Positions 36,349 to 44,568 of a stretch of DNA of 60,868 nt are shown here, piece by piece; within the stretch, counting starts at the first letter, position 1, and each line of letters opens with the position of its first letter. A program made the translations under genes and the position numbers. This DNA comes from Marisediminicola senii. GTDB lineage: Bacteria > Actinomycetota > Actinomycetes > Actinomycetales > Microbacteriaceae. The stretch is taken from contig NZ_JAALGE010000011.1 of assembly GCF_011057645.1 (NCBI RefSeq), forward strand, positions 1 to 60,868, in the 5' to 3' direction. Under the pieces are notes generated by a model that worked only from the letters and a program-made list of their open reading frames with translations, ran no database searches and had not been told where the DNA came from.

Positions 36349-37607
36349 CCGGGGAGGCGGTGCCCGTGCTGATCGTCGGTGCAGGCCAGGCCGGCCTGTC
36401 GCTCAGCTGGCACCTGACGAGGCGCGGCATCGACCACGTGCTCATCGAACGGCATTCGGTCGCCCACGAATGGCGCGACGGTCGCTGGAACCACTTCACC
36501 CTCGTCACGCCGAACTGGCAGTGCCGGCTGCCCGGGTTCGACTACGACGGAGACGACCCGGACGGGTTCATGAAGCGCGACGACGTGGTGGCGTTCCTCC
36601 AGCGCTATGCCGACTCCTTCGGCCCACCCGTGCGGGAAGGCGTCGAGGTCACCTCCCTCACCCAGCGCGACGGGGGCGGTTACCTCGTGCAGACCACGGG
36701 AGGCGAGTACATCGCGGGCAGCGTGGTGATCGCCACCGGCGGATACCATCACCCGATCGTTCCCGCGCTCGCCGCACGCGTGCCCGAGGGGATCCGCCAA
36801 CTGCACTCTTCGGAGTACCGGGACGCCGCGTCGTTGCCCGCGGGCGGCGTGCTCGTCGTCGGTTCAGGCCAGTCGGGTGCCCAGGTCGCCGAAGACCTCT
36901 TTCTCGACGGCCGCGACGTGCACCTCGCGCTGGGCGGCGCACCTCGCGTCGCCCGGTTCTACCGCGGCAGGGATTGCGTGGCCTGGCTGCACGACATGGG
37001 CGTCTACGACGTTCCCGTCGACACCCACGCCGGAGGGCTGGCCAAGCGGGAATCCACGAACCACTACGTCACGGGCCGGGATGGCGGTCGCGACATCGAC
37101 CTCCGCCGCTTCGCGCTCGACGGCATGCACCTCTACGGCAGGCTGACCTCCCTCCACGGCTCCCGCCTGGCGTTCGCGCCGACGCTCGAGGCGTCGCTCG
37201 ACGCGGCCGATGCGGTGAGCGAGTCGATCAAGAACGACATCGACGCGTTCATCGATCGCTCCGGAATCGATGCCCCGGTCGAATCTCGCACCAAGCCGGT
37301 CTGGCGTCCGACCGTCGAGCCGGATTCGCTCGACCTCGAGGCCGCCGGCATCACGTCGATCATCTGGTCGATCGGCTACCGCGCCGACTACCGCTGGGTC
37401 AAGGTGGGGGTGTTCGACGGACAGGGGCACGCGACCCATCGCCGCGGTGTCACCGCCGCAGTGGGGCTCTACTTCCTCGGCCTGCCGTGGCTGCACACCT
37501 GGGGTTCCGGTCGCTTCGCCGGCATCGCGCGCGACGCCGAGTACCTCGCCGACGCGATCGAGCAGACCGCCCTGATCGCGGCGGCCCGCGCGAGCGCCCC
37601 CGCATGA
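36345..37607 (+). CDS. MSMEG_0569 family flavin-dependent oxidoreductase (NitH-like)
   Basis: A 420-residue FAD/NADPH enzyme of the class B flavin monooxygenase type. N-terminal FAD loop VLIVGAGQAGLSLSWHL, second nucleotide loop VLVVGSGQSGAQVAEDL at about residue 165, ATGGYHHP linker, SIGYRADYRW and a C-terminal FLGLPWLHTWGSGRFAGIARDAEY typical of YUCCA/FMO-like enzymes. It would oxygenate or oxidise the pathway amine or N-containing intermediate. GTG start overlaps the previous stop by 4 bp. The gene ends 27 bases before the pseudo-nitrilase gene, which has its own -10-like element. Confidence 0.88.
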   Translation: MTGEAVPVLIVGAGQAGLSLSWHLTRRGIDHVLIERHSVAHEWRDGRWNHFTLVTPNWQCRLPGFDYDGDDPDGFMKRDDVVAFLQRYADSFGPPVREGVEVTSLTQRDGGGYLVQTTGGEYIAGSVVIATGGYHHPIVPALAARVPEGIRQLHSSEYRDAASLPAGGVLVVGSGQSGAQVAEDLFLDGRDVHLALGGAPRVARFYRGRDCVAWLHDMGVYDVPVDTHAGGLAKRESTNHYVTGRDGGRDIDLRRFALDGMHLYGRLTSLHGSRLAFAPTLEASLDAADAVSESIKNDIDAFIDRSGIDAPVESRTKPVWRPTVEPDSLDLEAAGITSIIWSIGYRADYRWVKVGVFDGQGHATHRRGVTAAVGLYFLGLPWLHTWGSGRFAGIARDAEYLADAIEQTALIAAARASAPA

Positions 37608-37621
37608 GTGGCGCGCGCTTT

Positions 37622-37627
37622 TACACT
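37622..37627 (+). promoter_or_regulatory. Internal -10 element for the nitrilase paralogue
   Basis: TACACT lies seven bases before ATG 37635, the same leaderless layout seen at other starts in this window. It would give the distal three genes (nitrilase paralogue, glycosyltransferase, ligase) a promoter of their own. No -35 is evident. Confidence 0.4.
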
Positions 37628-37634
37628 GAACCGC

Positions 37635-38474
37635 ATGGGTGAGATCACGGTGGCGGCGGTCGCGGCGCACTTCGGTCGCGACATCGCACGTGCGCTGTCG
37701 AAGGTCGAGGGGATCATCGGCGACGCGCGGGCGGCGGGGGCGTCACTGCTGGTGTTTCCCGATGCGACGCTCGGGGGGTACCTCACCGACCTGCGCGAGC
37801 CCGACCTCGCGGAGCTCCCTCCCGCGATCGCCCTCGACGGGCCGGAGCTGGCCGCGGTACGGGAGCTGGCCGGCGAGATGGTCGTCTGCATCGGGTTCAC
37901 CGAGGCGCGGGGTGGCGTGCTGTACAACACGGCCGCCTGCCTGTCGGGCTCCGCAGTATGGGGAGTGCACCGCAAGGTGCACCGGCCCCTGAACGAATCC
38001 CGGGTGTACGCGCGCGGCGACTCCTTCGCCGCCTTCGATACGCCGGTCGGCCGGATCGGCATGCTCATCGACTACGACAAGACCTTTCCCGAGGCGGCGC
38101 GGGCCCTCGCTGACGACGGCGCCCACGTGCTCGTGTGCCTGTCGGCGTGGCCCGCGAGCACCACCGATCGTGTCGAGAACCTCTCGCTCGACCGGCAGTC
38201 GCGCCTGTTCGACCTCTACGACGGCGCCAGGGCGGCAGAGAACCAGGTGGTTCTCGTATCGTCGAACCAGACCGGCGTCTTCGGCGGGCTCCGCTTCCTC
38301 GGGCAGGCGAAGGTCGTCGGGCCCGGCGGTGACGTGCTCGCCCGCACCGGCGCTAAGGGTGCACTGGCGCTCGCGACACTCGATACCGAGCACGAGGTGG
38401 GGCGCGCCCGCCGGGTCCTGCACCACCTCGACGAACGCGTGCCCGAGACCTACCGCCAGCCCGCACCAGCCTGA
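37635..38474 (+). CDS. Nitrilase-superfamily paralogue lacking catalytic Glu and Cys
   Basis: 279 residues, clearly homologous along its length to the intact hydrolase at 35.2 kb. The catalytic positions differ: FPDATLGGY has D43 for Glu, MLIDYDKTFPE has D146 for Cys, while K114 (VHRKVHRP) remains. I checked the codons: GAT and GAC. Without the Cys nucleophile it cannot do normal nitrilase chemistry; it could be a non-hydrolytic binding subunit, a regulator, or have new activity. The reading frame is intact, so it is not a decayed gene. It has a candidate promoter TACACT and overlaps the glycosyltransferase start by one base. Confidence 0.85.
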   Translation: MGEITVAAVAAHFGRDIARALSKVEGIIGDARAAGASLLVFPDATLGGYLTDLREPDLAELPPAIALDGPELAAVRELAGEMVVCIGFTEARGGVLYNTAACLSGSAVWGVHRKVHRPLNESRVYARGDSFAAFDTPVGRIGMLIDYDKTFPEAARALADDGAHVLVCLSAWPASTTDRVENLSLDRQSRLFDLYDGARAAENQVVLVSSNQTGVFGGLRFLGQAKVVGPGGDVLARTGAKGALALATLDTEHEVGRARRVLHHLDERVPETYRQPAPA

Positions 38475-39553
38475 TGCGCATTGCCCTTCTCACCTACTCG
38501 ACGAAACCCCGCGGCGGCGTCGTGCACACGCTCGCGCTCGCCGAGGCCCTCGCGGCCGCCGGTGCCGACGTCACCGTCGTCACGCTCGGACGCGGCGGTG
38601 ACACCGCGTTCTTCCGCCCCGTCGACCCGTCGGTGCGGGTTCTGGTCGTGCCGTTCGCGCACCGCGACGGGGAGGGCGTGGGGGAGCGGATCCGCCGGTC
38701 GATCCGCACGCTGCGTGCCGGATTCGATCCGGCTGGCTACGACATCGTGCACGCCGAGGACTGCATCTCGGCGAACGCCGTCGACGGCGCGATCCGCACC
38801 GTGCACCACCTCGACCAGTTCACGACGCCCGAGCTGGTGGAATGCCATGAGAGGGCCATCGTCGAACCCCGCGCGCTGGTGACGGTCTCAGCGTCGGTTG
38901 CCGCAGAGGTGGCCAGCGGATGGGGGCGCGACGCGACCGTCATTCCGAACGGTGTGGACAGCGCGGCCTTCGAGCGGGCAGCGGGGCCCGCCGGCAGCGG
39001 AGACCGCGCGCGCTGGCGCGATGAACTGGGGGAGTACGTGCTCGCCGTCGGCGGCATCGAACCGCGCAAGGGCACGATCGAGCTGCTCGAGGCGTTCGGT
39101 CGGGTGCGTTCACGGCATCCCGCGCTGTCGCTCGTGATCGCGGGCGGCGAAACGCTGTTCGACTACAGCGACTACCGGAACGCGTTCGATACCCGGGCGG
39201 CCGAGCTCGGCATCGCGGTACGGGTTCTCGGTACCGTCGACCAGGAGCGCATGCCGTCGCTCGTCGCCGCGGCATCCATCATGGCCTTCGTCTCGACGAA
39301 GGAGGGATTCGGGCTCGCGGCCATGGAGGCGCTGGCTGCGGGCACTCCCGTGGTCGCGCGTGACCTGCCGGTGCTGCGGGAGGTGTTCGGTGACGCCGTC
39401 GGCTATGCGACCGATCCGGCGTCGATCGCCGACCGCATCGAGTCTGGCCTCGCGGGCAGGGCACCGGAGCGCGGTCGGCAGCTCGCGCGCTCGTACACCT
39501 GGGCGGCGGCGGCGGCCGCGCACCTCGCGCTGTACCGGACGCTGTCGTCATGA
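38474..39553 (+). CDS. MSMEG_0565 family glycosyltransferase
   Basis: A 359-residue GT-B (family 4-type) glycosyltransferase: YSTKPRGGVVHTLALAEAL near the start, VTVSASVAAEVASGWG and VIPNGVDSAAF in the middle, VGGIEPRKGTIELLEAF at the linker, and the nucleotide-sugar motif FVSTKEGFGLAAMEALAAGTPVVA with EGFGLxxxE. It should add a sugar to the pathway product or an intermediate. ATG 38474 overlaps the preceding stop (TGATG) and its own stop overlaps the ligase start (ATGA). The family name comes from the M. smegmatis cluster. Confidence 0.88.
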   Translation: MRIALLTYSTKPRGGVVHTLALAEALAAAGADVTVVTLGRGGDTAFFRPVDPSVRVLVVPFAHRDGEGVGERIRRSIRTLRAGFDPAGYDIVHAEDCISANAVDGAIRTVHHLDQFTTPELVECHERAIVEPRALVTVSASVAAEVASGWGRDATVIPNGVDSAAFERAAGPAGSGDRARWRDELGEYVLAVGGIEPRKGTIELLEAFGRVRSRHPALSLVIAGGETLFDYSDYRNAFDTRAAELGIAVRVLGTVDQERMPSLVAAASIMAFVSTKEGFGLAAMEALAAGTPVVARDLPVLREVFGDAVGYATDPASIADRIESGLAGRAPERGRQLARSYTWAAAAAAHLALYRTLSS

Positions 39554-40980
39554 CTGCGCTGCCCATCGGCGAGGCGTTGCGTTGGCTCGCTGCCGAGGCG
39601 CCTGACGCCCCGTCGGTGCGCGACCGGACGGCGGCGCTCACCAGGCAAGAGCTCGTCTCTGCCACCGAGCACTACGCGACACTGCTGCTCGACGAAGGGG
39701 TCGTGCCCGACGACCTGGTCACCGTCCGGCTCGCCAACACCGTCGAGTTCGTCGTCGCCTGCTCGGCCATCTGGCTGGTCGGTGCGACACCGCAGCCGCT
39801 CAACCCGCGACTGCCGATCGAGGAGCAGCGCGCCGTGGTCGAGCGCGCCGACTCCCGGGTGGTGGTCGGTGGGGCGCCCCACGAGTTCCCCGGCAGGCGG
39901 GTCATCGCATCGGGGCGCACGGGTCACACGCGCTACACCGGCCCGGCCCTGGTCGCCGCGAGCTGGAAGGCGCCCACGTCGAGCGGCAGCACCGGGACGC
40001 CGAAGATCGTTGTAGCCACCGCCCCCGCGAGGTTCGACCCCACCTCCCGGGTCGCCGAGTTCATCCCCCGGCACGCGGTGCAGCTCGTCGTCGCGCCCCT
40101 GACGCACTCCGCGCCATTCACCTACGCCATGCGGGGCCTGATGACCGGCCACGCGCTCGTGATCGAGCCGCGGTTCGACCCGTCGGAGACGCTCCGGGTC
40201 ATCGAGCGCGAACGCATCACCTGGGCGATGCTCGTGCCGACCATGATGCACCGCATGCTGAGGCTGCCCGCGGCCGAGCGCGCCGCCGTCGACCTCTCGT
40301 CGCTCGAGTCGATGCTGCACATCGGAGCGCCGTGCGCAGAGCCCACCAAGCGCGGCTGGATCGACTGGATCGGGCCGGAGAGAGTGGTGGAGGTCTACGC
40401 GGGAAGCGAGTCGGCCGGACTCACGATGATCCGCGGCGACGAGTGGCTCGAGCACCCCGGGTCGGTCGGCCGCCCGATCGGCGGCTCCCGCATGCGCGTC
40501 GTCGAGCCCGGATCGGGCGAAGAAGTGGAGGCCTCCGAGGTGGGACTCGTGCAGATGCGTCGCGGCGGTGCGCAGACCTACCGCTACCTCGGTGCCGAGA
40601 CGAATGCGAGGGACGGCTGGCACTCGCTCGGCGACCTCGGGCGCATCGACCCCGACGGCTACCTGTACATCATCGAGCGCGCAGACGACCTCATCGTGCG
40701 CGGCGGAGAGAAGGTCGCGCCGACCACCGTCGAGCAGGCGCTCGAGGCACACCCCGTGGTGCGGTCGGCTGTCGCGTTCGGGGAGGTAGACGGTGACCTC
40801 GGACAGCGCATCGTCGCGATCGCGGATGTCGACGACGCGACCGTCACGGCCCCCGAGATCGGCGACTGGCTGCGGGAGCGGGCGCCCGGGGTGATCGTCG
40901 ACGAGATCAGGACGACGACCGAGCCGCTGCGGGACGACGCGGGCAAGGTTCGACGGTCGCGCGTTTGGGAGGTGCAGTGA
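39550..40980 (+). CDS. Adenylate-forming (AMP-binding) acid ligase
   Basis: A 476-residue ANL-superfamily enzyme. Motifs: P-loop TSSGSTGTPKIV, VEVYAGSESAG (A5), WHSLGDLGRIDPDGYLYIIER (A7), DDLIVRGGEKVAPTTVEQAL (A8) and the C-terminal catalytic Lys in DDAGKVRRS (A10). It activates a carboxylic acid as acyl-AMP, then to CoA, an amine or a carrier; no carrier protein is in the operon. At ~476 residues it is shorter than typical acyl-CoA synthetases. Last gene of the operon; it ends 12 bases before the 3' end of tRNA-Lys on the other strand. Confidence 0.88.
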   Translation: MTALPIGEALRWLAAEAPDAPSVRDRTAALTRQELVSATEHYATLLLDEGVVPDDLVTVRLANTVEFVVACSAIWLVGATPQPLNPRLPIEEQRAVVERADSRVVVGGAPHEFPGRRVIASGRTGHTRYTGPALVAASWKAPTSSGSTGTPKIVVATAPARFDPTSRVAEFIPRHAVQLVVAPLTHSAPFTYAMRGLMTGHALVIEPRFDPSETLRVIERERITWAMLVPTMMHRMLRLPAAERAAVDLSSLESMLHIGAPCAEPTKRGWIDWIGPERVVEVYAGSESAGLTMIRGDEWLEHPGSVGRPIGGSRMRVVEPGSGEEVEASEVGLVQMRRGGAQTYRYLGAETNARDGWHSLGDLGRIDPDGYLYIIERADDLIVRGGEKVAPTTVEQALEAHPVVRSAVAFGEVDGDLGQRIVAIADVDDATVTAPEIGDWLRERAPGVIVDEIRTTTEPLRDDAGKVRRSRVWEVQ

Positions 40981-40991
40981 CTGTAATGCGG

Positions 40992-41064
40992 TGGGCCCCG
41001 CGGGGCTCGAACCCGCGACCCGCGGATTAAAAGTCCGATGCTCTACCAACTGAGCTAGAGGCCC
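40992..41064 (-). tRNA. tRNA-Lys (anticodon UUU)
   Basis: On the minus strand the 73-base sequence starts GGGCCTCTAGCTCAGTTGG and folds as a full cloverleaf: acceptor GGGCCTC/GGGGCCC, D-arm GCTC/GAGC, anticodon loop CTTTTAA giving UUU, T-arm CGCGG-GTTCGAG-CCGCG and discriminator A. CCA is not encoded. The 3' end abuts the ligase gene. Confidence 0.95.
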
Positions 41065-41123
41065 GCGCAGACAAATCTACAGGGCTTTTCGCCGCCCAGG
41101 ACGCCTGACATAGTGTGGACGCC

Positions 41124-41753
41124 GTGACAGACGAGTTCCACAAACCCACCAAGTTCTCGGGCGCCAAGTTCGAGGGAATGATGGGCGGCGAAGACCCGGC
41201 ACAGATCAGCCGCATCGCCCACGAGACAGCCCAGGCCCTGATGGCGAGGGTCAAGACGAGCGCCGACCCGGGCGTCGTCGACCGCCTGGTCGCCTTCACC
41301 GACGAGCACGGCATCGATGCGATCGCCGAACTGTGGTCGCCGGCCAGCCCGCACAGCCTCCCGGGCGCCCTGTGGCGCATCTACCTGTTGCGCGCCCTGG
41401 TGCGACAGGATGCCACGGGCACGAGCTTCCTCTACGTGCGGGGCACCGAGATCGCCCCGACCATCGACCCGGTGGTCGCGGGGGCGACGAGCCCCACCGG
41501 CCCGGAGGAGATCACCCAGCTCGCCGACCAGATCCTCCGGGGCCTGTTCACGGGGGACTTCGCCATCGCGCTCGAGAGGGCATCCGCGTTCTGCAGGATC
41601 ACGGCGGCGGGAGCGGCGTACATCGCCGACGACGTGGAGTTCACCGACGACCAGCGGGCCACCGATCTGACACGCAAGGGGCTGCGCCTGTCAACCACGG
41701 CAGAAGAGCTGACGGCGTGTGCTCGCTTGTGGCGTAACGGCTCCCTCGACTGA
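41124..41753 (+). CDS. Conserved hypothetical protein
   Basis: A 209-residue soluble protein, mainly helical, no signal or membrane segment. I do not recognise it; similar proteins seem common in Microbacteriaceae. Start GTG 41124 is favoured because TAGTGT (41111-41116) ends seven bases upstream (leaderless layout); GTG 41115 overlaps that hexamer. It is divergent from tRNA-Lys. Sequence parts such as LPGALWRIYLLRALVRQD and ITAAGAAYIADDVEF are ordinary and well-coded. Confidence 0.65.
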   Translation: MTDEFHKPTKFSGAKFEGMMGGEDPAQISRIAHETAQALMARVKTSADPGVVDRLVAFTDEHGIDAIAELWSPASPHSLPGALWRIYLLRALVRQDATGTSFLYVRGTEIAPTIDPVVAGATSPTGPEEITQLADQILRGLFTGDFAIALERASAFCRITAAGAAYIADDVEFTDDQRATDLTRKGLRLSTTAEELTACARLWRNGSLD

Positions 41754-42171
41754 GCACCCGCGGTTAGACTCATGATCGGCCCTCGGGCCATGGTCGGACC
41801 GCAGTAACCCCGGGCTCCAATATTCGCCGCCAAGAGCGGCCGCACGCCGAGAGGCGTTCTGCGGTTCGGCCCCACTCTTCTTCCTGTCGCTCCGTGGCTC
41901 GTCGCTCCGTGACGCACGCGTTGCCACCGCGGGAGGGCACGCTCGCCCGTGCGCCGGTATCGGGGGTGTTGCGGTTACCCGCAAAGTGCGACTGCATGGC
42001 CCTATCGACCAATCCGATCGAGCATCGGTCCCGAAGACTATCTATACCCGGTAGTGCCTTCCCTCCAGGTCGGACCTACCGAACCCACACTGGTTCGACC
42101 GGGCAACCACAACTGAATAGCGACCCCACCAATCGGGGGACACGGGAGCCGTCGGGGCAGCCTGTGCGGCG
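41754..42171. other. Long intergenic region with possible structured RNA
   Basis: About 420 bases without a convincing gene. TAGACT (41765-41770) could be a -10 element. Downstream are hairpins: GGCCC-TC-GGGCC near 41778 and CCGCACGCCGAGAGGCG...TGCGG (about 41840-41864), the latter followed by a pyrimidine-rich stretch CCCCACTCTTCTTCC. This could be a small RNA or a leader remnant; I cannot match it to a known family. The rest holds the sigK promoter region. Confidence 0.3.
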
Positions 42172-42200
42172 TTGTCGGAATTGTTTGACATGCTTATGCT
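42172..42200 (+). promoter_or_regulatory. Promoter of sigK-rskA
   Basis: TTGTCG (42172-42177) and TATGCT (42195-42200) are separated by exactly 17 bases, a good housekeeping-sigma promoter. Predicted transcription start near 42207, four bases before GTG 42211. Confidence 0.55.
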
Positions 42201-42210
42201 CGTGCCCAGC

Positions 42211-42795
42211 GTGACGAGACCGACCAAGGATGATCAATCCGAGGGCGGCGCTGTCTCGAAGGAAGACCTGCTGGCCAGGATCGCCCAGGCGGACCAGGCA
42301 GCATTCGGCCTCCTCTACGACGACATCGCCCCGCGCGTCCTCGGCCTGATCCGCCGCCTACTGGTGGATCATGCCCAATCCGAAGAAGTGGCCCAGGAAG
42401 TATTCCTGGAAATCTGGCAGACCGCCTCCCGGTTCGACCCGGCCAAGGGCGCTGCCACCACCTGGATCCTCACGATGGCGCACCGACGTGCCGTCGACCG
42501 GATCCGCGCATCGCAGTCCTCCAGGGATCGCGACACGAAGGTGGGAATCCGGGACTTCGCTCCCGAGTACGACCACGTCGCAGAATCCGCAGAAGTAACG
42601 ATCGAACATGAGAGGGTGAAAAAGGCCATGACGCAACTCACAGAGCTGCAACGTCAGGCCGTCTCCCTCGCGTACTACGGGGGGTACAGTCACAGCGAGG
42701 TTGCCGCATTGCTCAGCGTGCCCATCGGCACGGTCAAGACGCGCCTCCGTGACGGAATGATCCGCCTCCGCGACGAACTGGGCGTCAGCTCATGA
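42211..42795 (+). CDS. sigK: ECF RNA polymerase sigma factor, SigK type
   Basis: A 194-residue ECF sigma factor: region 2 with QAAFGLLYDDIAPRVLGLIRR and EEVAQEVFLEIWQTASRFDP, ATTWILTMAHRRAVDRIR, and region 4 LQRQAVSLAYYGGYSHSEVAALLSVPIGTVKTRLRDGM. The Y-Y-G-G-Y and TTWI patterns and the RskA-type anti-sigma gene next to it identify the SigK group. I chose GTG 42211 because a promoter with TATGCT ends at 42200; in-frame codons upstream fall within that promoter. Overlaps rskA by 4 bp. Released when RskA is proteolysed in response to an envelope or redox signal. Confidence 0.9.
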   Translation: MTRPTKDDQSEGGAVSKEDLLARIAQADQAAFGLLYDDIAPRVLGLIRRLLVDHAQSEEVAQEVFLEIWQTASRFDPAKGAATTWILTMAHRRAVDRIRASQSSRDRDTKVGIRDFAPEYDHVAESAEVTIEHERVKKAMTQLTELQRQAVSLAYYGGYSHSEVAALLSVPIGTVKTRLRDGMIRLRDELGVSS

Positions 42796-43670
42796 CCGAT
42801 CGCGACGAGCTCCACCAACTCACCGGCGCATACGCGCTCAATGCTCTGACGCCGTCCGAGAGGGCAGCATTCGAGGAATACCTCGAGCAATCCGATGACG
42901 CCGCAAGGGAGGTGGACGAGATGACAGAAACTGCAGCACTGCTGGCCTTCTCCGCCACCCCTGTCGAACCGCCCGCCGACATGCGCGCCCGCCTCATGGC
43001 CGCGATCGCGACGACCCCGCAGCTCGCCGCCCCCGCGTCGCCCGATGTCGCCGTTGGCGCAGCATCCACCCCCAGCACACCACCTGTGCTGCGCGCGGTC
43101 CCGCACGATGCGGAGCCCACCGCTACCCAGCGCCGCGCCATAGACGACGTCGCCAACGGCAATACCACCAACGGCACAGGAACCGCGGCCGCGACCGCGC
43201 GCTCCCGCTGGTTCAGCAAGCCCGTCATGGTGCTCGCCGGGGCCGCCGCCGCTGCCGGACTGTTCTTCGGTGGCAGCCTGCTCGGCATCTCGATTTCGGA
43301 TACGTCTGAGGTGGAGAACCAGGCAGCCAGCCTCGCCGAGATCACCGCGGCCGACGACGTGCAGCGGCAGGTCGCCGAGGTCGCGGGGGGCGGAACCGCC
43401 ACCCTGGTCTTCTCTCCCGAGCTCGATCGCTCCGCCGTGCTCATCGACGGCCTGCCGGCCCTCGGCTCCGATCAGATCTACGAACTCTGGTACATCGACG
43501 ACGACGGGGCCCGCCCCGCCGGCACGTTCAACGCCGCGGAATCCGGCCAGACCTGGCGGGTACTCGACGGCGACATGGCCGAGGACGACGTCATCGGCAT
43601 CACCGTCGAACCGGCAGGCGGCTCTGAAGCCCCGACCACCGACCCCATCGTCGTGCTCGGCGACGCCTGA
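42792..43670 (+). CDS. rskA: Anti-sigma-K factor RskA
   Basis: A 292-residue membrane anti-sigma factor. N-terminal cytoplasmic domain (DELHQLTGAYALNALTPSER) binds the sigma factor; an Ala/Thr-rich linker leads to one membrane helix (VMVLAGAAAAAGLFFGGSLL, about 145-165); the external C-terminal RskA domain contains GSDQIYELWYIDDDG and AGTF. ATG overlaps the sigK stop (ATGA), ensuring balanced expression. A strong terminator follows. Confidence 0.92.
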   Translation: MTDRDELHQLTGAYALNALTPSERAAFEEYLEQSDDAAREVDEMTETAALLAFSATPVEPPADMRARLMAAIATTPQLAAPASPDVAVGAASTPSTPPVLRAVPHDAEPTATQRRAIDDVANGNTTNGTGTAAATARSRWFSKPVMVLAGAAAAAGLFFGGSLLGISISDTSEVENQAASLAEITAADDVQRQVAEVAGGGTATLVFSPELDRSAVLIDGLPALGSDQIYELWYIDDDGARPAGTFNAAESGQTWRVLDGDMAEDDVIGITVEPAGGSEAPTTDPIVVLGDA

Positions 43671-43718
43671 CCCTCCGCCTGCGCGACCCCGGGTACAGCG
43701 CGATTCCGGATACGCAAA

Positions 43719-43750
43719 GAACGCCGGGTGCCCGAAGGCACCCGGCGTTC
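43719..43750. terminator. Bidirectional terminator between rskA and pstB
   Basis: GAACGCCGGGTGCC (43719-43732), CGAA tetraloop, GGCACCCGGCGTTC (43737-43750): a perfect 14-bp stem between convergent operons. Confidence 0.9.
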
Positions 43751-43780
43751 ATTGTTACTGCCGGTCGGCGGTAAGCCGGA

Positions 43781-44560
43781 TCAACCAAACTTGCCGGAGA
43801 CGTAGTCTTCAGTCGCCTGGATGCTGGGACGCGAGAAGATCGTGTTGGTGTCGTCGTACTCGATGAGCTTGCCCGGCTTGCCGGTGCCCGCGATGTTGAA
43901 GAACGCGGTGCGGTCGGAGACGCGGCTGGCCTGCTGCATGTTGTGGGTCACGATCACGATCGTGTAGTCCTTCTTCAGTTCCTCGATCAGGTCCTCGATG
44001 GCGAGGGTCGAGATCGGGTCGAGCGCAGAACACGGCTCGTCCATCAGGATGACCTCGGGCGAGACGGCGATCGCGCGGGCGATGCAGAGGCGCTGCTGCT
44101 GCCCACCGGAGATGCCGGAACCGGGGAGCTCGAGGCGGTCCTTGACCTCGTTCCACAGATTGGCGCCGCGGAGCGAGCTCTCGACCAGGTCGTCTGCGTC
44201 GGACTTGCTGATGCGGCGGTTGTTGAGCTTGACACCGGCGAGCACGTTGTCGCGGATCGACATCGTGGGGAACGGGTTGGGGCGCTGGAAGACCATGCCG
44301 ACCTGGCGGCGCACGAGCACGGGGTCCACACCGGCGCCGTAGAGGTTGTTGCCGTCGATGAGTACTTCACCATCGACGTAGGCGCCGGGGATGACCTCGT
44401 GCATGCGGTTCAGCGTGCGGATGAAGGTCGACTTGCCGCAGCCGCTGGGCCCGATCAAGGCGGTGACGGTTCGGGGTTCGATGTTGAGGGTGACACCCTC
44501 GACAGCCTTGAACTTGCCGTAGTAGACGTCGAGGTTGTTGATTTCAATGCGTTTTGACAT
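43781..44560 (-). CDS. pstB: Phosphate ABC transporter ATP-binding protein
   Basis: The 259-residue ATPase of the high-affinity phosphate importer. Walker [10 protein letters not shown], the PstB-typical [15 protein letters not shown] after the Q-loop, signature [14 protein letters not shown], Walker [15 protein letters not shown]-loop THNM. Last gene of pstSCAB. ATG 44560 is eight bases downstream of the pstA stop. Expression depends on the PHO box upstream of pstS. Confidence 0.97.
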   Translation of the reverse strand: MSKRIEINNLDVYYGKFKAVEGVTLNIEPRTVTALIGPSGCGKSTFIRTLNRMHEVIPGAYVDGEVLIDGNNLYGAGVDPVLVRRQVGMVFQRPNPFPTMSIRDNVLAGVKLNNRRISKSDADDLVESSLRGANLWNEVKDRLELPGSGISGGQQQRLCIARAIAVSPEVILMDEPCSALDPISTLAIEDLIEELKKDYTIVIVTHNMQQASRVSDRTAFFNIAGTGKPGKLIEYDDTNTIFSRPSIQATEDYVSGKFG

Positions 44561-44568
44561 CTGATTCC

